Below are positions 1 to 5,116 of a stretch of 5,116 nucleotides of DNA, one piece after another. The translations under genes were made by a program, and so were the position numbers. Each line of letters begins with the position of its first letter. Position 1 is the stretch's first letter. Source of the stretch: Planctomycetales bacterium (lineage in GTDB: Bacteria; Planctomycetota; Planctomycetia; Gemmatales; Gemmataceae); assembly GCA_020054355.1 (NCBI GenBank), contig JAGVLI010001001.1, positions 1 to 5,116 on the forward strand. Reading direction: 5' to 3'. The notes beneath the pieces were generated by a model. It worked only from the letters and a program-made list of their open reading frames with translations, did not search any database and was not told where the DNA came from.

Positions 1-1
1 C

Positions 2-646
2 GATGCTCAGGTCGGCGATGCGCCGCTGATCGCGCTCGGGCGACACGCGCCCGGTGACGTCTGGCAGCGGGTTGGCCGGGTCGAAGAGCTTGAAGGCGTC
101 GTACTCGTCGCCGAGGAAACCGCCGCGTCCGGGCCACTGGTTGGGCAGGATGGAAACGTGGCGGGGCACTTCGGTCTGGTCGGCCGGCAGAGAGTGACAG
201 GCGATCGCGCCCAGGGACGGGTGGTCGATGGTCGGATCGGGCCGGTAGCCCGTTTTGAGGGTGTAGGTGCCGCGTTCGTGGTCGCCTTCCTTGCTGACCA
301 CGGAGCGAATCAGCGATACATCGGCCATTTGCTCGGCCAGCAAGGGCAGCCCTTCGGCGATCTGGACGTTCTTCTGGGCGGTGGCGACGGCCTTGGTCTC
401 GCCGCCGATCTTGGTGCCGGGATGCGGATCGAAAGTTTCCAGCTGGCTCGGCCCGCCGGCCAGCCAGAGGACGATCGCGGAATAAGCCGGCTGGGAAGTC
501 TTGCCCTTCTTCTCAGCCTGCTGGGCCAGGAGCTGGCCGACCGGCGTGAGCCAGCCCAGGCCGGCCACGCCGGCGAGCTTGAGGAAGCCGCGACGTTCGA
601 TGGCATGATAGCCGTGGCTGGGGCAGAAAGCGTCGAAGGAACTCAT
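2..646 (-). CDS. DUF1501 domain protein with Tat signal, N-terminal part (3' end outside window)
   Basis: Reading leftward from the ATG at 646-644, 215 codons are open to the left edge, so the C-terminal half or more is missing. Residues 17-23 are ERRGFLK, a twin-arginine (Tat) motif, followed by a hydrophobic stretch (LAGVAGLGWL, 24-33), which predicts export of a folded protein. Residues 57-74 carry the DUF1501 hallmark: AIVLWLAGGPSQLETFDP, then HPGTKIGGE. Later segments also fit the family: LLAEQMADVSLIRSV, EGDHERGTY, HPSLGAI and VSILPNQWPGRGGFLG. A Shine-Dalgarno GAGGA lies at 657-653, 6 nt before the ATG, and fixes the start. DUF1501 proteins are distantly related to the sulfatase/alkaline phosphatase superfamily; their biochemical role is unsettled. 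In planctomycetes they usually directly follow a DUF1549/DUF1553 gene. Here the candidate partner lies two genes upstream (3077-4681). Family assignment is firm; function is not. Confidence 0.93.
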   Translation of the reverse strand, partial: MSSFDAFCPSHGYHAIERRGFLKLAGVAGLGWLTPVGQLLAQQAEKKGKTSQPAYSAIVLWLAGGPSQLETFDPHPGTKIGGETKAVATAQKNVQIAEGLPLLAEQMADVSLIRSVVSKEGDHERGTYTLKTGYRPDPTIDHPSLGAIACHSLPADQTEVPRHVSILPNQWPGRGGFLGDEYDAFKLFDPANPLPDVTGRVSPERDQRRIADLSI

Positions 647-791
647 GACTTGTCCTCGATTCGTGCGGCCGACGGGAACCAGCATACCGGAACTACCCGG
701 TGCCTTGGGAGAGAGTTTCACCGATAAATCCGGACGAGTTCAGGGTGTTTACGCGGCGATTTCTCCGGTTCTTATTCGCCGGCGCGGGGAT

Positions 792-815
792 AGTCTTTGC
801 CGCCAGCGGAAGACT
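792..815. repeat. Small hairpin next to the 818-886 inverted repeat
   Basis: AGTCTT (792-797) pairs with AAGACT (810-815), and CCGC (800-803) pairs with GCGG (806-809), with a TG bulge on the left side and a very tight loop. It lies in the 282-nt gap between the nuclease stop and the DUF1501 start, 2 nt from the larger inverted repeat, and may be part of the same element. No T-run follows on either strand, so it does not look like an intrinsic terminator. It could be a chance structure in GC-rich DNA. Confidence 0.4.
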
Positions 816-817
816 CG

Positions 818-886
818 TAGGGTCCGCTGTGCGGACCATTGACCTCAACCAAGTCAGTTGCCCGATGTTCCGCACCGCGGACCATA
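818..886. repeat. Nested-palindrome inverted repeat in the gap between nuclease and DUF1501 genes
   Basis: The 22-nt arms at 818-839 and 865-886 are inverted copies with 3 mismatches, separated by a 25-nt loop. Each arm is also a hairpin: GGTCCGC-TGT-GCGGACC at 821-837 is perfect, and GTTCCGC-ACC-GCGGACC at 867-883 has one mismatch. The unit therefore looks like two inverted copies of one small palindrome. On the minus strand it begins 43 nt after the nuclease stop and 172 nt before the DUF1501 start. No U-tract follows, so a standard intrinsic terminator is unlikely. It begins within GTAGGGT (817-823), a word also found on the outer edge of the element at 2959-3055. An interspersed REP-like repeat is the best reading. 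Confidence 0.7.
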
Positions 887-928
887 CGAATTTCCATCCC
901 GCGCGAAGCGATGAATCGCGACGCTGCT

Positions 929-1936
929 TCAATCCTTGGGAAACTTCAGTTCCTTCAGCTTGTCGGCCAGCCGATGTCCTGCCAGGGCGGCGCGCTTGCG
1001 CGCCAGGGCGCGGGCCGTGGTTTCGTAGTCGTTGCCCGCTTCGGGGGCGTCGGCGGGCACGCTGCCGTCCTGGTTGGTCGGAATGCCTTTGAGGGTGCCA
1101 TTGCGGTAGCCGACCTTCGTGGCCCAAGCGTGGCTTTCGCGCACCCAGCTGGGAAAGCTGGCGTTCTCCGTCAGTTCCGTCAATTGCTCCCGGCCGTACT
1201 CCGGCGCGCGCAGCGACTGGGCCGCCTCCGCGATTCGTTGATACAGCTTGGCCTGGCGCGGCGCGGGGTCATCGTCCTTGCCGGGCACGTCGCCGAGCAG
1301 CTCGTCCCAGTAGCGGTGCAGCTGGTGCCGTTTGCCGTTGATCGACAAAGCGAAGCGGGTTCCTCCCCGGTCGCCCTGCGGAAACTGCGCGGAATAGAAC
1401 GTGCAGCAGTGCAACGGCTGATGCACGTCGCCGATCAGGTGAAAGAGCCAGCACAGTGCCACCGCCTTGTCCTCCTGGCTGGCTTCCCGGAGGTTCAGTT
1501 CGCTCATCCGTTGTCCGTAGGCGCCCAGGATGTCGTGCTTGTCGAGTTCGGGCTTCAAGTCCTTGAGCAACGCCAGCCGGGCCGGATCGATGAACGGCAG
1601 GTTGATGTAATGATCGTCGGGCCGGCTGTACTTGGTGACGCGCTCGCCGCGCTGCTCCTTGTCCCGGCGATGACGAATCCAGTCGGGCCAGATGGCAGCG
1701 CGCAGCAGAACCCATTCCTGGAGGCCGACGCCTTCCGGGCAGTTCTTGGCCAGATATTCCTCGTAATGGGGATGGGCCTTGAGCGTGTTGAAGAGGCGCA
1801 GCTTCAGACCGTCGCTCATCTGATCGTAAGCGGCCTTGGCGACGACCATGTGGCCGAGTTCGTTCCAGGCAGCGGCCCGGCGCGTGGGGACCGCGAGCAG
1901 GCCGACAAGCAGGAGAAGGCAGGCCAGGCGACGCAT
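929..1936 (-). CDS. Secreted S1/P1-type zinc-dependent nuclease
   Basis: This 335-residue protein matches the S1/P1 nuclease family, which uses three zinc ions to hydrolyse single-stranded DNA and RNA and often removes 3'-phosphates from nucleotides. Residues 1-23 form a Sec signal peptide (RR, LACLLLLVGLLAV, then AAA), and cleavage before W24 would expose the N-terminal Trp that these enzymes use as a zinc ligand. By spacing against P1 nuclease the ligands are W24, H29, D85 (IWPDW), H109 (DDHYIN), H166 and D170 (FHLIGD), H176 (HQPLH), H207 and D211 (HRYWD), so all nine are present. ESHAW (267-271) fits the late conserved ES motif. The usual GGN after the HQPLH segment reads GGT (191-193). 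AAGGAG at 1948-1943, 6 nt before the ATG, supports this start; the frame is open further upstream to 2803, but that stretch overlaps another gene and carries no signal peptide at its start. The stop is TGA at 931-929. It probably acts in the periplasm or outside the cell, perhaps in nucleotide or phosphate scavenging (inference). Confidence 0.95.
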   Translation of the reverse strand: MRRLACLLLLVGLLAVPTRRAAAWNELGHMVVAKAAYDQMSDGLKLRLFNTLKAHPHYEEYLAKNCPEGVGLQEWVLLRAAIWPDWIRHRRDKEQRGERVTKYSRPDDHYINLPFIDPARLALLKDLKPELDKHDILGAYGQRMSELNLREASQEDKAVALCWLFHLIGDVHQPLHCCTFYSAQFPQGDRGGTRFALSINGKRHQLHRYWDELLGDVPGKDDDPAPRQAKLYQRIAEAAQSLRAPEYGREQLTELTENASFPSWVRESHAWATKVGYRNGTLKGIPTNQDGSVPADAPEAGNDYETTARALARKRAALAGHRLADKLKELKFPKD

Positions 1937-2026
1937 GAGATACTCCTTGAAGGGAACGGAGGGATTGACTGCGCCGCCGAGAGTGGCGGACGCGAATGTG
2001 AAGTGTAGTGAAGTCCCTGGCGAGCG

Positions 2027-2043
2027 TCGGGGCGTAACCCCGA
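2027..2043. repeat. Short palindrome TCGGGG-CGTAA-CCCCGA
   Basis: A perfect 6-bp stem with a 5-nt loop lies in the 137-nt gap between the uncharacterised gene (stop 2074-2076) and the nuclease start (1936). On the minus strand it starts 31 nt after the upstream gene's stop. It is followed there by GC-rich sequence (CGCTCGCC), not a U-run, so it is not a typical intrinsic terminator. I recall similar GGGGCGTAA-CCCC palindromes between planctomycete genes, but cannot confirm that here. It is the simplest of the four intergenic palindromes in the window. Confidence 0.5.
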
Positions 2044-2073
2044 GGTGTTCGCGCCGCGGGATTGGATCGCGAC

Positions 2074-2910
2074 CTACTGATTCGCAAACCACGTTTGCAC
2101 GGTGCGCCGCGCTCGGCCCTGTTCGCCTTCGAGAATTCGCTCGTCCTCCGGGCCGAACTGGACGAGCAGCCGTTCGTTCGGCTGGATGGCATCGTACAGC
2201 TGCAAGGCCAGGAAGTTGTCGGGATCGGCCAGCGCTTCGATCACGAGCGGGAGAATGGCCGGTCCCAGGGCGACCAGGGCATCGAAGTCCTTGCCCACGA
2301 TCCGCGAATGCGGATCGGAACTGATGGCCAGGCCGCCGCTGAACCAGGTGCCTTTCCAGGAACTGAAGGCCGCGTCGAAGGCCGCTTGCAGGTCGGTGGA
2401 AATCGCGTTCCGCTGCTGGCGGAGACGTTTCTTCTGCGCGGCAGTGAGGTAAGAGGCGGCAATTTTGTTCTTCATGCTCCGCTCCAGAACAGCCGCGAAG
2501 GCGGCTGTCAGCAGTTGGCTCTTTCGGTAGAAAGCCACCACTCGACCATAACTGCTGCCAACCAGTTCGTCCAGACCGTGTTGGATGCGCAGGTCGCCGC
2601 CGCATTTCGACTCCCAGCGCAACCCATGACCGGGTCCGGAAACGCTGCCATGCGTCAAGTTCGAGGAGGAATGGCCCCAGGCCGCGATGGTGCCATCGCT
2701 CGCTCGCACAAACCCAAAGCCCTGGTAGAAGGTATCGAAGTGAGCAAGCGAACCACCCGGCCAGAGCCAGCGGTCCACGAAGCCGACAGTCCAGGCAATG
2801 CAATTATAAACGGTGGAAACTTCCCCACTTACGACCGCTCGATCAACGTTCAGATTGGGAAAGAGGCCGCGAAACCGCTGCTTCTCGGCGGAAGTCATGG
2901 GGCGAGACAT
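2074..2910 (-). CDS. Uncharacterised protein, DUF7689-like N-terminal domain and helical C-terminus
   Basis: This 278-residue protein has no signal peptide or membrane segment and is probably cytoplasmic. Residues about 30-130 resemble the DUF7689 group as I remember it: YNCIAWTVG (35-43) with C37, then DRWLWPG (46-52), HFDTFYQGFGFV (57-68), IAAWGH (75-80), THGSV (86-90), LRWESKCGG (97-105), LRIQHGLDEL (107-116) and YGRVVAFYRK (121-130). C37, H87 and H111 are candidate functional residues, but no catalytic activity is established. Residues 140-185 are charged and probably helical. Residues 207-245 contain ALVALGPAILPLVIEAL and DNFLALQLYDAI, which look like a HEAT-type helical pair. GGAG at 2922-2919, 8 nt before the ATG, supports this start; the frame stays open to an ATG at 3018, but that extension would run through the inverted repeat at 2959-3055. 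The stop is TAG at 2076-2074. The coding status is firm, the family name only moderate, and the function unknown. Confidence 0.85.
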   Translation of the reverse strand: MSRPMTSAEKQRFRGLFPNLNVDRAVVSGEVSTVYNCIAWTVGFVDRWLWPGGSLAHFDTFYQGFGFVRASDGTIAAWGHSSSNLTHGSVSGPGHGLRWESKCGGDLRIQHGLDELVGSSYGRVVAFYRKSQLLTAAFAAVLERSMKNKIAASYLTAAQKKRLRQQRNAISTDLQAAFDAAFSSWKGTWFSGGLAISSDPHSRIVGKDFDALVALGPAILPLVIEALADPDNFLALQLYDAIQPNERLLVQFGPEDERILEGEQGRARRTVQTWFANQ

Positions 2911-2958
2911 GACAGTGGCTCCAAGCTGGAAGCTGATGCCGGCACTTCCTTCAGCCCT

Positions 2959-3055
2959 GTGGGGTAGGTCGAGCGTACTCGCGAAGACCCGCCGGCGAGC
3001 CGCAAACCTCAACACCATTCGGTGGGTCTTCGCGGGTACGCTCGACCCACCCTAC
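2959..3055. repeat. Long imperfect inverted repeat, 36-nt arms and 25-nt loop
   Basis: Arms at 2959-2994 and 3020-3055 are inverted copies matching at 32 of 36 positions, with a 25-nt loop (2995-3019). The right arm is itself palindromic: GGTGGGTC (3021-3028) pairs with GACCCACC (3044-3051), and inside it GCG (3032-3034) pairs with CGC (3039-3041). The same ends in the left arm (2963-2970 and 2986-2993) have diverged at two positions. It lies 21 nt past the stop of the DUF1549/DUF1553 gene and about 48 nt before the start of the next minus-strand gene. It could act as a transcript-end or processing hairpin, but no U-tract follows it. The structure suggests two head-to-head copies of an interspersed repeat. 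Confidence 0.85.
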
Positions 3056-3076
3056 AACGGACGCGCGCCGACAGTC

Positions 3077-4681
3077 TCAATGATTCCACGAAAACTCGGT
3101 GGAGTTGATCAGCGTCCAGAAAAGGTCTTCCAGCCGGCCGCTGCGTTCCTTGCCCTTGCTGCCTGCCAGGCGGGCCTCGAAGTGGGCGGCTTCCTCGGCG
3201 GTCGGGCGGCGCGTCAGGACCGATAGATACGCGGTTTCGACGGCGGCGCGGTCGTTGGGCGACATGCCGGCGATCAGGCTGGAGGCGTTGAACGGCCTGT
3301 CGTCCGTTTTCTCCTTCACCATGTTGCCGTTGAGGAGGAGCAGCCGTTGCGGGATGGTGCCGCCCCGGCCGGTGAACTCGTCCTCGCCGGTGTCGCCGTA
3401 GCGCTTGACGAAGTCGTTAATGGAGCCTTGATAGGTGGCCCGGATAATCAAGTTCGATTCGGCGTTGATGGTCTTCAGCGACGCCGCTTGCTGGACGCTG
3501 CCCACCACCTGCTCCGGCCGCAGCCGGACCAGCGGGAAGGCGGCCCAGTGCCGTTCGTGCTCGTCGGTCAAGTCGTGGTCGGCCCGGCTGTCGAGGCGAA
3601 AGACCTCGCTGGCGGTGATGATGCGGATCAGGCGTTGCAAGTCGTGATTGTGAGCGGCGAAGTCGTTCGCCAGCACCACCAGCGGCCTGGGCGGATTGGC
3701 CAGGGCGTCCATCGATTCGACGGAATCGAGATACGGCCTGCCGAACAGCAAAGCCCAAACTCGTTGTACCGTGGCGCGGGCGAAGTAGTCGTTGCGCGGG
3801 TCCGTGACCCAGCGGGCCAGGCGCGAGCGCCGGCTGCCATCGGCGGGCAGCAGTTCTTTCAGGAAGGGCACCGCCGGCTCGATGGTTTCCTTCTTCGCGG
3901 TCTTGTGGTCCGTCATCTGGTGCTCGCCCTTGCCCTCGTAGAGTCCGGTCAAGCCCTGCTGGGTCTTGCCGAAGAAGGCGGCGAGTCCGTGAAAGTCCTT
4001 TTGCTGCCATTCCTCGAAGGGGTGGTTATGGCACTGGGCGCAGTCGAGGCGCACGCCGAGGAAAGCGCGAGCGACGCGGCCGGCCAGCCGTTCTTGATCG
4101 GGGCCGTCGCCTTCGGGCACGACGGTGACGGTAATGAAGTTGGCCGCCGGCTTGTCGGTCCACAGGCCATCGCTGACGATCAGCTCGCGGACCATGCTGC
4201 CGTAAGGCCGATTGGTCAGCAGCTGGTCCGAGAGCCAGTTCACGAAGCGCCGGCGGCGATAGATGATGAACGGGCCATCCTCGGTGCCGACGCAAGTGCG
4301 CGCCAGCCGTTCGCCGAAGTAGTCGCCGTAGCGGCGGTCGTGGAGCAAGTAACTCAGCCAGCTGTCGATGCGGTTTTCCGGAGGAATCGCTTCGAGTTGA
4401 TTCAATTCCTCGCGCGAGGGAATGGTGCCGGTGAGGGCGAGCGACAGGCGGCGGACGACGGTGAATTCGTCGGCGGGAGACGCGGGTTGCAGCTGCTGCC
4501 CGGTCCATTGCTCGTGGAAGGCGGCATTCACCCGGCCGATGACTTCATCCAGTTCGCTGCCGCGCGCGACGGCGGCGACCGGCCGGACATTCAAGTGGTC
4601 GGCGCGCGGGAACAAGCTCGCTCGCAGGGCAGCGATGCCGCCGATCACCAGGGCAATGAACAGGAGATTGCGCAGCCACAT
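3077..4681 (-). CDS. DUF1549/DUF1553 protein, membrane-anchored short form with CxxCH motif
   Basis: The 534-residue protein begins with a membrane anchor or uncleaved signal (NLLFIALVIGGIAAL, 5-19), so the rest probably lies outside the cytoplasm. DUF1549 covers roughly residues 40-240: DEFTVVRRLSLALTGTIPS (71-89), YGDYFGERLAR (118-128) and LDCAQCHNHPFEEW (212-225), in which C214-A-Q-C217-H218 is a cytochrome c-type heme-binding motif. DUF1553 follows, about 285-530: LARWVTDPRNDYFARATVQR (288-307), VWALLFGR (308-315), DLQRLIRIITASEVFR (347-362), IPQRLLLLNGNMV (443-455), AYLSVLTRRPT (484-494) and the family-typical end LINSTEFSWNH. No separate N-terminal cytochrome domain is present, unlike the longer planctomycete members. 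GGGGAG at 4694-4689, 7 nt before the ATG, supports this start; the frame is open to 5026, but that extension has no family similarity and crosses a perfect inverted repeat. The stop is TGA at 3079-3077. These proteins usually pair with an adjacent DUF1501 gene; their exact function is unknown. Confidence 0.94.
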   Translation of the reverse strand: MWLRNLLFIALVIGGIAALRASLFPRADHLNVRPVAAVARGSELDEVIGRVNAAFHEQWTGQQLQPASPADEFTVVRRLSLALTGTIPSREELNQLEAIPPENRIDSWLSYLLHDRRYGDYFGERLARTCVGTEDGPFIIYRRRRFVNWLSDQLLTNRPYGSMVRELIVSDGLWTDKPAANFITVTVVPEGDGPDQERLAGRVARAFLGVRLDCAQCHNHPFEEWQQKDFHGLAAFFGKTQQGLTGLYEGKGEHQMTDHKTAKKETIEPAVPFLKELLPADGSRRSRLARWVTDPRNDYFARATVQRVWALLFGRPYLDSVESMDALANPPRPLVVLANDFAAHNHDLQRLIRIITASEVFRLDSRADHDLTDEHERHWAAFPLVRLRPEQVVGSVQQAASLKTINAESNLIIRATYQGSINDFVKRYGDTGEDEFTGRGGTIPQRLLLLNGNMVKEKTDDRPFNASSLIAGMSPNDRAAVETAYLSVLTRRPTAEEAAHFEARLAGSKGKERSGRLEDLFWTLINSTEFSWNH

Positions 4682-5050
4682 GACAAGGCTCCCCGGACGT
4701 GGTACGTTTGATTTTACCTGGTTGGCGGTCCGCGGTTTCAGAAATAATCGACCAGCGGCGACGAATACGGAAGAGGGCGCTGGCGGGTTATTCGCTTCAT
4801 GCCGGGCCATCTTGCGAGAAATTCGACGCAAGTGAGCGGCGTTCTGTGTGCCAAGTTTGGGCGGCGACACCGACTTCGCCCAGTGCCAAATCGAGAGACC
4901 TCTGGCCCGTGGGTCACGATTCCAATCGTGACAGGCGGTAAAGGTTGTCACGATTGGAATCGTGACCCACGAGCAAACCGTGCCCAGGCGGTCGCCGCTC
5001 GCCTGCTGGAATCGCTGAAACCGCATCGCAACCGCGGGGTAACACCTGCC
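4682..5050. other. Divergent intergenic region, 369 nt
   Basis: The region separates the minus-strand DUF1549/DUF1553 gene from a probable plus-strand gene starting at 5051, so it should hold promoters for both if that second gene is real. Apart from the perfect inverted repeat at 4908-4971 it holds no recognisable gene. On the minus strand TAAAAT (4716-4711), 29 nt before the ATG at 4681, is a possible -10 box, but no matching -35 box stands out. Open frames across the region lack ribosome-binding sites and family similarity and read as noise. Confidence 0.5.
4908..4971. repeat. Perfect 26-bp inverted repeat made of two 20-bp palindromes
   Basis: Arms at 4908-4933 and 4946-4971 are perfect inverted copies with a 12-nt loop. 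Inside each arm is a perfect palindrome, GTCACGATTCCAATCGTGAC at 4913-4932 and its GG-centred copy at 4947-4966, with centres 34 bp apart. The DNA could therefore form one long hairpin or two separate ones, or offer two sites to a dimeric DNA-binding protein. It lies between two divergent genes, 227 nt upstream of the minus-strand start and 79 nt upstream of the plus-strand start, which would suit an operator. The outer GTGGGTC/GACCCAC ends are also found in the repeat at 2959-3055, which favours an interspersed repeat. The structure is certain; its role is not. Confidence 0.9.
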
Positions 5051-5116
5051 ATGAGCAACGCTCCACCGACTCCGCGTTCCGTCGTGCCGCCGGCCCGGCC
5101 CGTGTATCCGGTGGCC
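5051..5116 (+). CDS. Possible start of a plus-strand gene, N-terminal 22 residues only
   Basis: From the ATG at 5051, 22 codons are open to the right edge: MSNAPPTPRSVV, then PPARPVYPVA. The proline-rich start is common in disordered N-termini of planctomycete membrane and regulatory proteins, but no family can be named. A GGGGT stretch at 5036-5040 lies 10 nt before the ATG, a rather distant Shine-Dalgarno. The frame is also open upstream through the inverted repeat at 4908-4971, so an earlier start cannot be excluded, although none with a good ribosome-binding site was seen. It would be transcribed divergently from the DUF1549/DUF1553 gene. Confidence 0.45.
   Translation, partial: MSNAPPTPRSVVPPARPVYPVA

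Noticed and set aside
839..2008. Open plus-strand frame of 389 codons opposite the nuclease
   Set aside because: It is antisense to a gene with a full set of family motifs, has no recognisable domain, and long antisense frames are expected in GC-rich genes.
1937..2803. N-terminal extension of the nuclease frame up to an ATG at 2803
   Set aside because: It would overlap most of the neighbouring gene in another frame and bury the signal peptide, whereas the ATG at 1936 has AAGGAG 6 nt upstream.
2062..2967. Open plus-strand frame of 301 codons opposite the uncharacterised gene
   Set aside because: The minus-strand reading has motif-like segments, a good Shine-Dalgarno and a sensible start; the plus-strand reading has none of these and runs into the inverted repeat.
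2959..3055. Inverted repeat as a Rho-independent terminator
   Set aside because: The stem is suitably placed after a stop codon, but no U-run follows on the minus strand, and the arms are longer and more imperfect than a normal terminator.
3347..4711. Open plus-strand frame of 454 codons opposite the DUF1549/DUF1553 gene
   Set aside because: The minus-strand protein is clearly real; the plus-strand translation is low-complexity and rich in Val, Ala and Gly, with no domain or supported start.
818..4971. Repeated palindromes as a CRISPR array
   Set aside because: The units differ in sequence, are 1-2 kb apart with genes between them, and there are no regular spacers or cas genes.
4682..5026. 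N-terminal extension of the DUF1549/DUF1553 frame to an ATG at 5026
   Set aside because: It translates through the perfect inverted repeat, shows no family similarity, and the ATG at 4681 has a good ribosome-binding site and starts a membrane anchor.

Overview
The window looks like chromosomal DNA of a planctomycete, probably from the Gemmata/Pirellula side of the phylum. The DNA is GC-rich, and two gene families that are strongly expanded in that phylum are present: a DUF1549/DUF1553 protein with a CxxCH motif and a twin-arginine DUF1501 protein. A secreted S1/P1 nuclease and frequent palindromic intergenic repeats also fit. This assignment rests on family knowledge; no rRNA or other taxonomic marker is present.

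Layout: four genes run leftward on the minus strand. In transcription order they are a membrane-anchored DUF1549/DUF1553 protein (4681-3077), an uncharacterised soluble two-part protein with a DUF7689-like N-terminus (2910-2074), a secreted zinc-dependent S1/P1-type nuclease (1936-929), and the N-terminal 215 residues of a DUF1501 protein (646-2, running off the left edge). A possible fifth gene starts at 5051 on the plus strand and runs off the right edge, divergent from the others. Each minus-strand start is supported by a Shine-Dalgarno-like stretch 6-8 nt upstream of the ATG. The gaps between genes are 137-369 nt, so the genes look individually spaced rather than tightly packed in an operon. 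No confident promoter or U-tract terminator was found.

The DUF1549/DUF1553 and DUF1501 genes are normally immediate neighbours in planctomycetes and are thought to act together outside the cytoplasm. Here they lie on the same strand but are separated by the nuclease and the uncharacterised gene. The nuclease probably degrades nucleic acid outside the cytoplasm. No shared pathway for the four genes can be read from the sequence.

The most unusual structure is outside the genes. Every gap between genes contains a palindromic element. Three of the four (818-886, 2959-3055, 4908-4971) are long inverted repeats whose arms are themselves palindromes or near-palindromes, and two pairs share short terminal words (GTGGGTC/GACCCAC, and GTAGGGT). 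This resembles paired REP/REPIN-type elements. I found no convincing previously undescribed multi-gene system; the nested palindromes and the uncharacterised gene at 2074-2910 are the parts most worth following up.
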